64,000 nucleotides of DNA from Sceloporus undulatus. Taxonomy: Eukaryota; Chordata; Lepidosauria; Squamata; Phrynosomatidae. Numbering within the stretch: position 1 is the stretch's first letter; each line of letters opens with the position of its first letter. The stretch spans positions 187,829,608 through 187,893,607 of the forward strand of contig NC_056523.1 of the NCBI RefSeq assembly GCF_019175285.1. Direction: 5' to 3'. Positions 53,985-64,000 of this stretch are shown one piece after another. The position numbers and the translations under genes were made by a program. A model generated the notes under the pieces. That model was not told where the DNA came from and ran no database searches. It saw nothing but the letters and a program-made list of their open reading frames with translations.

Positions 53985-54740
53985 TAGATGTGGGTTGTTG
54001 TTGTTGTTAACTTCCCTCAAGTTGACCTCGACTCATGGTGACCCTCTGGATGAGACATCTCCAAGACCTCCTGTCCTCTACCTTTCTGCTCAAGTCCTAC
54101 AGGCTCAGGCCTATGACCTCTTTGATTGTCTAACCATCTGGAAAAATCTAACCATTGGTCCTCCTCTCTTTCTATTACTCTCTATCTTTCCTAGAATCAT
54201 TGTCTTTTCCAGTGATTCATGCCTTCTCATGATGTGGCCAAAATATACAGCCTCAATGTAGTCATCTTAGGGGCTTTCTATACCAGCATTTGGGACGTCC
54301 TCCGGACATCCCATTTTAAAAAAGGGGCGTCTCTTATAGACGCCCCTGGGCCTAGTATGGACTCTGTCCGTACAAGATGGCACCGGCCCTTCTACATGGC
54401 CGGCGCCATCTTTGCGTATCGGACGCTGAGCGTCCGTACGCGTCGCGTCCCTTGTGATGTAGCGAGTGCGCCCCTGGCGCCTCGCTACATCGCAAACGCG
54501 ACGGAAAAAGAAGCTCCATTTTGGAGCTTCTTTTTCGGTCCGCGCGGGAGTCGGTCCGTGTGGAAGCTCCAGCTCCCCCATGGACTAGCCGGCGGCGGCG
54601 GCAGACCGCCGCAAAGCGGCGGTCTGTACCCCGCCCTAGTCTCCCAGGAGAATTTGGGCTTGACCTGTTCTCAAATCCATTCCTAGTCTTCTGATTTCTT
54701 GACTGCAGTCTTTATCGATATCTGACCCAAGGCATGGAAA
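53985..54740 (-). mobile_element. RTE/BovB-like LINE split by a GC-rich insertion
   Basis: In reverse, the right piece (about 54645-54740) and left piece (about 53985-54267) read consecutive parts of the RTE C-terminus, interrupted by the element at 54268-54644. The terminal (GTT)n and 'gacctcgactcatggtgac' tail are at 53993-54045. Confidence 0.7.
54268..54644. repeat. GC-rich multi-hairpin element, family E
   Basis: About 375 bases with at least five adjacent inverted repeats: 'gggacgtcctccggacatccc', 'ggggcgtctcttatagacgcccc', 'agatggcaccggccc' / 'ggccggcgccatct', 'ggcgcctcgctacatcgc' with 'gatgtagcgagtgcgcc', 'gaaaaagaagctcca' / 'tggagcttctttttc', and 'cagaccgccgc' / 'gcggcggtctg'. CpG content is far above the surroundings. 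No reading frame of note. It is inserted in an RTE copy. Confidence 0.8.
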
Positions 54741-55199
54741 ATCTTTAACAGGAAGAGTGCTGGGGAAAAATGAACTCCAATTTCAGCCTAAGTACGACCA
54801 GGAGCTTGTGTTTTTTCCTCCCAAGACAAAATTTAGCTGGGTTGTTTGACAACATGGCCGTGTCCTTATAATCCTTCTAAGACATTCTGTCTTGATAAGC
54901 AAGAGATAAAGTTTCCTCAGATAGCCATCACTTTTGGTTCCAATTAGAAAATGGCAAAAACAGAAAGGCACCTTAAAATCTTCATATGGCAACCCTATCT
55001 ATACTGCAATCCTCTATACTGGGAGTCAAGTGGGCCACCAGACAGTGGAGGCTGGTGGCTTCCATGTCAGTAGAGTCCTGACTCTACTCCAGGTTTTCAT
55101 ACTTTAAAGGAAGTCTCCAAAATGTTGAACCATTTCCCCAAAATAGGTTTGGCACCTTGGACAGCGCCTTTTAAAACTATTCAAAATCTGGAGCTGATT

Positions 55200-55325
55200 C
55201 ACTGAGATGGGACCCTCCAGCCACCTCTGCCTCTAGATGCTGTTGGACTACAGGTCCCAGCATCCCTCAACATGGACTATGATGATTAGGACTACTGGGA
55301 GTTGCAGTCCAGCATTCAAGGGGGC
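55200..55325. repeat. MITE family B-like fold-back
   Basis: 'tgttggactacaggtcccag' and 'actgggagttgcagtccagc' are near reverse complements. Confidence 0.7.
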
Positions 55326-55390
55326 CCTTATGACCCCCCACTTCGCCTTTAAGGTGCTGCAAGGTTTTTCATTTTTAGTGCAAAAGACTG

Positions 55391-55605
55391 AAGCTGCATC
55401 TGCTGCACTACAGAAATAATCCAGGTTGATATCACTTTAACTGCCCTGGCTCAGTGCTATGGAATCCTGGGAAATGTAGTTTGTTGTGGCACCAGTGCTA
55501 TCTGAAAGAGAAGGCTAAATGTCTCAGGAAAAGTACAAATCCCAGAATTCTGTAGCATTGAGCCAGGGCAGTTAAAGCGGTGTCAGACTGGATTATTTCA
55601 ATCTG
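55391..55605. repeat. Fold-back MITE, family A
   Basis: Outer 'actacagaaataatccagg' and 'ctggattatttcaatct' pair. Inner 'aactgccctggctcagtgct' pairs with 'cattgagccagggcagtt'. Confidence 0.85.
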
Positions 55606-55750
55606 GAGTAACATTTAGCTATCTTTCTAGACATTGCTTGAGGCATTTAACACCTTAATAACTCTATGAAGAGTATATACAGGTTGAGTCTCCTTTATCC
55701 ACAATTCCAAAATCCAAAATATTCCAAAAACCCCAGGCATTCTGGATAAG

Positions 55751-55954
55751 GGTCCAATACACACTGCATAAATAATCTAGTTTGAGTCCTCTTTAACTGC
55801 CCTGGCTCAATGCTATGGAATCCTGGGAACTGTAGTTTTGTGAGACATTTAGCCTTCTCTGTCAGAGAGAGCTCTGGTGCCACAATAAAACTACAATTCC
55901 CAGGGCAGTTAAAGCAGCCTCAAACTGGATTATTTCTGCAGTGTGTTCTGGACC
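55751..55954. repeat. Fold-back MITE, family A
   Basis: A 204-bp copy beginning GGTCCAATACACACTGCA and ending TGCAGTGTGTTCTGGACC. It shows the full terminal repeat of the family (GGTCC...GGACC). Confidence 0.88.
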
Positions 55955-56044
55955 TTTATTTATCTTTCTTGTTCAATAACAATGTAATGAATGGGGTTCT
56001 AAAAAGTATGAAAAAATAGGCTGGACTCACTAGGGATGCTTTAA

Positions 56045-56170
56045 GGCAGTAGTCCCCAAACTGTGGGCTCTTTAAGAGTTTTGGACTTCATCTCCCAGAA
56101 GCCTCAGCCATATTGGCCAATAGCCTGGTATTCTGGGAGATGAAGTCCAAAATCCCTTAAAGGGTTTGAG
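56045..56170. repeat. Fold-back MITE, family B
   Basis: 'gttttggacttcatctccca' pairs with 'tgggagatgaagtccaaaat'. Confidence 0.85.
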
Positions 56171-56224
56171 TCAACAACTTGGGCTAAGGAACCTGAAGTG
56201 TTATTGGAGAACCGTTAGCCTTGG

Positions 56225-56436
56225 CCCTAGGTTCTAGAGGAGGAGGCTGTGGCTGGGAGAGCGGTGCATGACGGGAAGGCGGAGGGGAGGCGGTTGTATT
56301 GGGTTATTCCCACAACTGCGGTTCCCAAGAGGACGGAGTCCCAAGCAGAGAGTGGGAGGAAGTGCAGGGAGGCCCTCTTCCCAGGCCCTGAAGGGAGCTC
56401 CCAAGAGAAGGACTGTTTGGGGGGAAGCAGCAAAGG
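56225..56436 (+). promoter_or_regulatory. CDK20: Candidate CDK20 promoter and non-coding first exon
   Basis: A G-rich, CpG-enriched, repeat-free stretch (vaggaggctgtgg-like, then 'gagcggtgcatgacgggaag') ends in a plausible donor 'gcaaag|gtagaaag' (GT at about 56434). The acceptor before the CDK20 start (cactcctag, exon from 58006) implies an upstream untranslated exon, and this is the best local candidate. Confidence 0.4.
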
Positions 56437-56499
56437 TAGAAAGGACTGGGGGCTTTGCCCAGTGGGGCTCCTGTTGACCTTGACCCCCTTGTTTTTCCC

Positions 56500-56504
56500 C
56501 ATCC

Positions 56505-56540
<36 letters not shown>

Positions 56541-57640
56541 CTGTATACTGTATATTATATACACTTCCATATATATTGTGTTTCCTTCCATATATAAGGG
56601 AAGTGGAACCTTATTGTTTTCCATCCATTTATATATGTGTCTATACAAACTTCCATACATATTACACAGATATACTTTCCCCCCATATATATTGACATTG
56701 ACACTTTAGTGTTTTCCATCCATATATATATATGTGTGTGTCTATACACACTTCCATATATATTACATAGATACATCTTTTCTTTCATATATATTGACGT
56801 TGGCACCTTGTTTTCCATCCATATATATGTGCCCATACCAACTTCCATATATATTACATAGCTATATCTTTTCTTCCATATACTGTATATATATATATTG
56901 ATGTTGATCCCTTATTTTTCTTTATTCGTATATATCTATGTGTGTACATATGCTCTTCCATATTTATTACATACATTCATGTTTTCTTCAATATATATTG
57001 ACATTGATACCTTATTTTCATCCATATGTGTATGTATGCACACTTCAATACATATTACATATGTTTTATTCCATATATATTGATGTTGATACCTTATTTC
57101 CTTCCCTATATGTGTCTATGCATACACACTTCCATATATATTGCATACACATGTAGTGTGTGCGCGTATATATACATACACCTCCATATGTGTCTCTGTG
57201 TGTTTTCTTCTATATATATTGACGTTGACACCTTATTTTCTTCTATCCATATATGTGTATGTGTGTATACACACTTCCATATATATTACATAATATTTTT
57301 CTCCATATATATTGACGCTAACACATTATTATCTTCCATCCATGTATGTGTGCATGTATATACACACTTCTACATATATTACATGTATGCTCCTCATATA
57401 TTATTGACACTTTTTCTTCCATCCATATATGTGTGTGTGTATAGAGATTTCCACATATATAAGCTTCTTTATATATTGATGTTGACACCTTATTGTCTTC
57501 CATCAATAAATGTGTGTGTGTGTATACACACTTTCACACATATTTCAAACATATATGCTTTCTTCCATCTATACTGATGTTGATGTTTCTTCCATCCCTG
57601 TGTGTGTGTGTGTGTGTGTGTGTGTACACTTCCAAGTATA
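56500..57640. repeat. Degenerate minisatellite, about 100-bp units
   Basis: The anchor phrase 'atatattgacgttgacacc' (with variants) recurs near 56691, 56791, 56897, 56996, 57078, 57217, 57308, 57400, 57475 and 57569: spacing about 75-140, mean near 98. Each unit also has 'cttccatatatattacata' and a TG run. About eleven units make a 1.1-kb array. Open frames here are by-products of the repeat. Confidence 0.9.
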
Positions 57641-58013
57641 TTACATATTCTTGTGATGGCTAGGTTGGTGGAGGGAAGATCTGTGTAGTCTCCCTTCAGT
57701 TAACAGGAGGAAAAAGAAAAGTATATATGTAATGTGATGGCTATTGGAAATGTAATTCTGTGATGATGCTTTTAATGTCTTGTGTGCATTTCTTTACAGA
57801 ACTGAAGTTCTTTTGTTGGGTGTTTTGACAAATAACCTCATTTGAAACTATAGAACTAGGTGACCTTGCAAGAGAGTTAAATAAATTCTGCAAAATAGAC
57901 TACTGACATGTCTGTTCAATTCTACCTTGTTGTAATAACAAGTACTGCAAGCTGAGTCACACCACTGAGAAGGCACTGTGACCTCTTTCCCCTTTCCACT
58001 CCTAGGGGCCACT

Positions 58014-61000
58014 ATGGACCAATACAGCATCCTGGGTCGCATTGGTGAAGGAGCCCATGGCATTGTTTTTAAAGCCAAGAACATAGAAGTAAGTGGAATC
58101 CCTCTTGCACCTGTGGCTGACATTGTACCCTTTTCCTCAGAGTCTGGAAGAGGAAAAGAAGAACACCTCCTTTTGTGTTTTTTTACTATGCTCTCTTTCT
58201 TGACAGACTGGGGAAACAGTCGCCCTGAAGAAGGTGGCTCTCCGGAAGCTGGAGGATGGGATTCCCAACCAAGCGCTTCGGGAGATCAAAGCCCTGCAGG
58301 AGATTGAAGAAAACCAACATGTGAGTAGCCTGTTGAGATGTCTGCCTGCAGGTACATTAGTTGTAGAGCCTTCAGTCCTCCAGATGTTTTGGACTCCACT
58401 TCCCATAATTCTTCACTGCTGGCCATGCTGACTTGGGGCTTTTGGAAGTGGAAGTCCAAAGCATCTGAGGATCACAATTTTCCAACCACCATATTAGACA
58501 GATAGGTGTGGGGAAGATGTTGTTTGGATTAGGTGTTGTTTAAGATTTGGAACCAAATTGTATCTGATGGCTGGAGGTGGGTTGATGTTACAATCCTTTC
58601 ATTTTCTTAACTCATGGGTTCTGGAGTTCTACCTTAGCATAATGTGATGCAAATAACATTTATGGAAAGTGGTAGATCTGGATAAATTGCCTGCTCTTTA
58701 CAGTTTGTATATCTCCATTGGCAAAATATTTTTGCACCGTGTGGAGTTTTTGTCCAGCTGTGGAAAATAAATGTCCTTGTTCAAAATGTATGAAGCAGGA
58801 TGCTGATGCATCTCTGTCTGTGAGACTGATATTAGTTAGTTCTCTCTCTCATGACTTTTTCAGGGACTATGATGAAACTAGCATAGTTTGCTCTGCTCCA
58901 GGATGAAGTTGGTCAGCTACTTTCCCCCTATTAATTCAGAGCGTTGGGAACATAGGCAAGATTTCTGAAATTCTTCTTGGTTCCAATTTTATTGGAAGGG
59001 GATGCAATAAATTATGGTTTCAAAAATCTCCCTGTGGCTCTACAACAAACCTTAAATCCAGTTCAGAAAAGACATGAAGACTCTCTATCTCCCACCATAT
59101 TATATGAAAATAGGATCAAGATGGGGAAATTGCTATATTCAGGAGCTGGAATTTCTACATGTAACATATCTTGCCATCTCATCCCTGCACTTAACAGGAG
59201 CCATGAACCTATCTCTATAGTTCCAAACTCTGCAAAGAAAGGATAGGAGCCATCAAAACCCAACTGGCTATTCAGCCACATCTGGCCAGTATGCATAATT
59301 TATTCCAGTTACAGCATTTCAGAATTTCTTCTGAAAATTATTGTTGTGTTCAAAGCTCAGGGGACCTTGGCAATGTGGGTCAGATAATAAACCTTGGCAT
59401 TTATAAAGTGCTTGCAAGTGTTCAAAAATGTTTTATGCAAATATGTACCCATGAAACATGACTTTGCAGAGTCAGAGAGCACAATATTGGAGCTGGTGGA
59501 AGGGTTGATGCTGAGATAATGGCTTGCTTATGGTCACCTGGTTTGCATATACGTAGAAGAGGTATGATTTGAACTTGGGGCCTCCTGATTTGGAGCTTTT
59601 AGTCTCTTTGGCACGAGACTTTTAAGGTCACAAAACTGTTGTCAAGTCATTTCTTCTCTCTCCTTAGGTGGTGAAACTAAAGGATGTTTTCCCCCATGGC
59701 ACAGGGTTTGTGCTGGTGTTCGAATATATGCTGTCTGACCTGTCTGAGGTGATCCGAAACTCTGAACAGCCCCTCACTGAGGCCCAAGTCAAAGGCTACA
59801 TGCTTATGTTGCTCAAGGGAGTGGCTTTCTGCCATGCCAACTCCATCATGCACCGGGTAAACCTCACTCTAGTCTGACACTTCGCTTCTCCCCCAGGGTC
59901 CCATCTTACTTCTCTTGTTCCATCCACCACTTTACATCTTCACTCCTTAACATCTGCACATTTTTTGAATTTTTATCTTTTCTTTGTAGGACTTGAAACC
60001 AGCCAATTTGCTGATCAGCTCCACGGGTCAGCTGAAAATTGCTGATTTTGGTCTGGCCAGAGTGTTTACCAGTGATGGAGAGAGGCTCTATAGCCACCAA
60101 GTAGCCACCAGGTGAATAGGGATCAACAGGGGAATTAAGTGAAAGAGAAGAAATTCAGCTCCCACTAAAGCACACCTCTTATTCCAAGACTCTTGAAGTC
60201 TGGATGATAGAAGGCTGTGGAGACTAATGGTACTGAAACAGGAGAATGCTGGGAGCTGTGACATAGGCTGTGTGAGAAGAACTGAGTCTGGTGGGTAGGG
60301 AATGCTAGAGATAAATGGGGTCTGGATATCCTCAGAGATGTGACATTTGTGATTTTTTTGTCTGTGAGGTGGTATCGGGCTCCTGAACTCCTGTATGGCG
60401 CTCGGAAATACGATGAAGGTGTGGATCTGTGGTCAGTATCTTTATCCTTCCTTTTGCTGTAAGGCCCTGATTCTCTCATCCCTATGGTTATTTCATGGAT
60501 ATGCTTTCTTGAGCTTGGAAAATCATCCCATCCTATTAAAACTGCAGTGGTAAGCAAAGAAAGGGGGATGATTTTGGATTTCATGCCTAATTAAGTATAT
60601 GAGTAATGGAGGCATCGCCAGCATTCTAACAATGCTTGCTCGATTCCTTTCTGTTATTATTTGGACTCCAGATGTCTGACAAGTTAAAATGATTACAATA
60701 TTATTGACAGTTGGTGTGGTGTCATGGTTTGAGTGTTGGACTAAGCTGCCAGGAGACTGGGGCTGCTGCCACACTGCAGAATTAATGCAGTTTGATATCA
60801 CTTTAACAGTCACAACTCTGTCCTATAGAATTCTGGGATTTGTAGTTTGTTGTGGCACCTGAACTTTCTGACAGAGAAAGCTAAATATCTCACAAAACTA
60901 CAAAATCCCAGAATTACATAGCATTGAGCTAGAGCAGTTAGACCTGCTTAAACCTGCATAAATTTTGTAGTGCAGATGCACCTTAGGGTTCAAATCCTCA

Positions 61001-63123
61001 CTCAGCTATGGATACCCAGTGGGCAAGTCACACTCACTCAACCTCAGAATATGGCAGTGACACTCCCCCTTTTTTTGTTAGTGAAAAAGATGCTTAGAAC
61101 ATCTCCTTTCAAAGGTTAATAGTGCCCCCATATACCTTCTGAAAGTGGAAATAGTTTTTGAAAATAAGATATGTACGTCCCTGAATACCTTGAATTCAGT
61201 GGAAATAGTGCTTTTGGGAGGTTTTCCAGAATGCTATTCAGTTCTGGGAGAAGGTGTGCACATGTGTTGAGTGCAACTTGGTGAAAGTGTAAGGGAAAGG
61301 AGTAGTTTGCTCCTTTGGCAATTTGGGTAGGAAGTAGAGATGAGATTGCTAGTTGAGGCAGTGGGCAAATGCAGCCACAGGCATCCTCCAAGTAGAAGAA
61401 ATTATATCCCTCAGCCAAAGGAAATTGCCCATCTCATACTCTAGCCACTACACTGCTATCCCCAAGAAATCTCCTTACATCTTTGCTGGTTGTTGAAGTG
61501 GCCTTCTAGACAGATTACTCCCTTTCTAAGTGGACCTGAAAAGTAGTGAGTAGTGTGGTTCTTAAGATACAGCATCAGATTACCTGATAACAACCCTGCA
61601 GTACTGCATTGTGCTGTTTGCAGTAGGTGACTTACAGATCTGACACTCTAAATGTATTGGACTACAATCCCCATCCAGTATGGCTTCTGTGGTCATGATC
61701 TACTTCACAGGCCCCCTGAAAATACATCAGGTTTTTTTCAGTGGGTTGAGTCAGACCAAAATTCTTCATTCACAAGTAGAGCAAAAGTTTACTAGAGCCC
61801 AAGAAGAGAATGAGAGCAGATTTATTCTACAAATGTAACATAGTTTAACAATTATGGCATTCCTGCACATTTCTTAAGAGTCATGGATTTATGAGCATAC
61901 TAAACACTTTGAAAGTCAAATGATTCACAGCTGGAGGCAAAGCCACAGCAACAAAATCAGTTTACTTTCTGCAGAATAGCTCTGTCTGAATCCTCAGAAA
62001 CACTAATTGCTCTGTAAGCAATTTTGGACAATTTCCATTCCCTCTCAAGGACTTCAGTATACAAAAGTTAGCAAATTTTAACACCCACAGAGGGATAAGA
62101 TTTTTTTTTTTTTTGAGAAAGCCACAACATAGAATCCAGTTTGAAACTAGTAAGAATTCAAGCCCCACATGCTCTGAAATGGTCAATTGTGTATTTGTTT
62201 TTTTTAAGAAAAAGCTTAACATGTTTCAGCCTCAGTGAAAAAAGGCGTTCTTTGGGGGCGGGAAACAAACACAAATACACCTATAGGTATACATATAGTT
62301 ATTAAAAGACAGGACAACACTAACTATATCCCATAAAATCACATAGGAATACATTATTTTTCATATTAGAAATATGCATAACCTCCAGCAGAAATCACTG
62401 GAGATGAAAACACTCTCTAAAACAGGGCCATTGAATATAAAAATAACAGATTCCACAGTATTTTGTAATATATATATATATTCTGGAAAGTCCCTGAAAA
62501 AGACTATATAAGTTCAAACTACATTAGTTTGAACCCAAGAACTAGGGTTCTGTCTCTCAATCTTTTTTGACCAGGGCCGTGGGCTGCATCTTTGCTGAAC
62601 TTCTCAACAATTCTCCGCTCTTTCCTGGAGAGAATGATATTGAGCAGCTATGTTGTGTCCTGCGAGTGCTTGGGACACCTAACCAGAAGATCTGGCCGGT
62701 GAGCTTAGCTGTGATTATATCCAGGGTGGGAATTAAGCAGCCCTTCAGATATCATTGCATTGCAACTCCCATCAGAGTTAGGCAGCACTGCCAGTAGTGA
62801 AGGAGTTGCAATCTGAAAGTAGCTGGAGGACTGTATTCCCTCCCTCCCCTGATTTACAAAGGTTGGAACTGAGGCTATTCTTCTGAGGGAAAGATGGGAC
62901 TTTCAAAGTGAAAGAGGGTGAGAGACAAGTTATCCAGTTTTCATCCTGGCTCTTTTTGTTGGGACAGGAGATCACTGAGTTGCCTGATTACAACAAGATC
63001 TCCTTCAAAGAGAAGTTGCCCATTCCTCTGGAGCAAGTAGTGCCTGATGCTTCCCCACAAGCTGTGGAGCTCCTGAAACAGTTCCTGGTTTATCCTTCCA
63101 AACAGCGTGTGCAGGCAGCACAG
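58014..63123 (+). CDS. CDK20: Cyclin-dependent kinase 20 (CCRK), 3' end beyond window
   Basis: A CDK-family Ser/Thr kinase (cell-cycle-related kinase) linked to cilium length control and cell-cycle entry. Seven coding exons: 58014-58088, 58207-58320, 59668-59856, 59990-60111, 60369-60431, 62575-62698 and 62968-63123. All have GT/AG borders and matched phases, giving the first 281 residues (human 346). The glycine loop GEGAHG is at 11-16, catalytic lysine K33, HRD at 125-127, DFG at 145-147 and APE after WYR. The helix [13 protein letters not shown] replaces PSTAIRE, as in CCRK. The activation-loop residue that is T161 in human is serine here ([10 protein letters not shown]), a conservative change. 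The final exon (about 65 residues in human) is not in the window; nothing in 63124-64000 matches it. In human the gene is on 9q, not next to SLC35A2/TIMM17B. Confidence 0.96.
58353..58482. repeat. Fold-back MITE, family B
   Basis: 'cctccagatgttttggactc' pairs with 'gaagtccaaagcatctgagg'. It lies in CDK20 intron 2. Confidence 0.8.
58483..59667 (+). other. CDK20: CDK20 intron 2, remainder
   Basis: No exon or recognised repeat apart from weak LINE-tail-like 'aaaccttggcatttataaag' at about 59390. Confidence 0.45.
60714..61110 (+). mobile_element. Sauria-type SINE interrupted by a MITE A
   Basis: The SINE head (60714-60759; 'ggtgtcatggtttgagtgtt') is broken by a MITE A copy (about 60760-60982) and resumes with 'agggttcaaatcctcactc' (B-box), then 'ggcaagtcacactcactc' and the tail. 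The MITE has ends 'gctgccacactgcag' and 'tagtgcagatgcacc' and must be younger than the SINE. Confidence 0.82.
61111..62574 (+). other. CDK20: CDK20 intron 5, remainder
   Basis: No additional exon seen. It holds a poly-T run (62101-62114), a short (TA)n and otherwise low-copy-looking sequence. Confidence 0.45.
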
Positions 63124-63397
63124 GTAAGGGGAATGTGCAGTGGGACCTGTGGAGGTCCCTAGCTGGGTTGTGTTGATGCTAGAATGTTGCAGGGTGTAAT
63201 AAACAAGTAATAGGACACACTGGCGGGCATCATGTTGGTGATGTGCACAGGTGGAACTGGGGGTTACATGTGTCTTTTTTTCAGACTTGCAGTAGGAGGT
63301 GCCCATAACCTCCTTCCATAAGACCATAGCACTACAGCTGAGGTCTGCAGGATGCAGGCCTGTCTCCCTGGTCATTGATCAGCTGTGAAAGTGGATT

Positions 63398-63605
63398 GGT
63401 GTCACATAGCAGAAATAAAGCAGTTTGAACCACTTTAATTGCCATGACTCTGTGCTATAAAATACTTGGAACTGTAGTTTTGTGGGATATTTAGCCTTCT
63501 CTGTCAGAGCACTCTGGTGCTCCACCAAACTGTAAAGCCAAGAATTCCACAGTACTGAGCGATGGCAGTTAAAGTGGTATCAAACTTTTCTGTAGTATGG
63601 CAGCA
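63398..63605. repeat. Fold-back MITE, family A
   Basis: 'agcagaaataaagcagtttg' pairs with 'caaacttttctgtagt', and 'actttaattgccatgactc' pairs with 'gcgatggcagttaaagt'. It lies in the intron after the last visible CDK20 exon. Confidence 0.8.
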
Positions 63606-63887
63606 GCTTTGGACTCACTCTAGGTGCTCTTGAACACTAAAAGAGGAAGGAGTAGTGGGGATGATGACTCCTCCTTCCCATAGTGGTCAAGAGGAGGCAG
63701 AATGACAGGTAGTGCAGCTAAGCTAAGCTTATCACTTGTTTTTGCATTCCCAGGCAGGCAGCAAAACCTATGGTTTCAGCTTTTGTAAAGGAAAACAAAA
63801 ATATTTAAATTTCAAAAATGTCAAAGCCAAGCCTGTTAGGTTCTAGTTTTAAATCAGCAGAGTAGCAGAAATGTGCTCTTATCTAAC

Positions 63888-64000
63888 TATGGGGCTGTAC
63901 GGTTTGGTGCCGTCCTGCTGCTTCTTTTTGCTCTGGATCGTTGCTGTGACAATCACACGCTGCGGCAGCGATCCAACCTCCGCACGACGCAAAAAGAAGC
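63888..64000. repeat. GC-rich fold-back element, family E, cut by the window end
   Basis: Starts GGGGCTGTACGG. 'gctgcttctttttgc' and 'gcaaaaagaagc' pair across a 'gatcgttgctgtgac...gcggcagcgatc' inner stem, with strong CpG enrichment. Its right end lies outside the window. Confidence 0.6.

Noticed and set aside
54219-54686. 155-codon frame
   Set aside because: Crosses the CpG-rich hairpin element and RTE debris; open only because of base composition.
57026-57577. 183-codon open frame
   Set aside because: Lies wholly in the ATATAT/TG minisatellite; Tyr/Ile/His-rich translation is an artefact of the repeat.
56500-57640. CRISPR-like array
   Set aside because: Units are degenerate with no constant repeat and unique spacers; a eukaryotic minisatellite in an intron.

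Overview
This is vertebrate nuclear DNA, almost certainly from a squamate reptile (a lizard). Five spliced host genes sit in a background dense in CR1 and L2 LINEs, RTE/BovB-like LINE pieces, tRNA-derived SINEs with a BovB-like tail (Sauria type), and several families of fold-back MITEs. The species cannot be fixed from the sequence alone. No LTR, retroviral gag/pol/env, Polinton, CRISPR or bacterial feature was recognised.

Layout. SLC35A2 (+, Golgi UDP-galactose transporter) has exons from 1557 to 8710. A distal alternative last exon at 18075-18102 encodes the ER-retention tail of the UGT2 isoform. PQBP1 (-, 22437-27114, splicing factor) is tail to tail with SLC35A2 and head to head with TIMM17B (+, 28970-36557, mitochondrial import channel). 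PQBP1 and TIMM17B share a CpG-rich promoter that has two TCACGTGA palindromes around a CCAAT box. This three-gene order and orientation matches human Xp11.23. Converging on TIMM17B is a compact minus-strand gene (38482-41797, probable non-coding first exon near 44.7-45.3 kb). It encodes a complete 142-residue secreted TAFA (FAM19A) chemokine-like protein, closest to TAFA1 but clearly a different paralog. As far as I recall, mammals have no TAFA gene here. At the right end is CDK20 (+, 58014 to beyond the window), a kinase on a different human chromosome (9q).

The 45-55 kb interval is a transposon nest: an L2 inside a SINE, and a CR1 with an uninterrupted 970-codon ORF2 inside an older, oppositely oriented CR1. 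A GC-rich multi-hairpin element lies inside an RTE copy. CDK20 intron 1, as predicted, carries a degenerate minisatellite of about 100-bp units.

The genes do not form a pathway. SLC35A2 feeds glycosylation, PQBP1 acts in U5 snRNP splicing, TIMM17B in protein import, CDK20 in ciliary and cell-cycle signalling, and the TAFA protein would be a secreted signal. The strongest items for follow-up are the TAFA1-like paralog, the conserved distal UGT2 exon, the short PQBP1 lacking most of the mammalian polar-repeat region, and the near-perfect 233-bp palindrome in the TAFA-like gene. Comparisons with human proteins are from memory of the families, not from a search.
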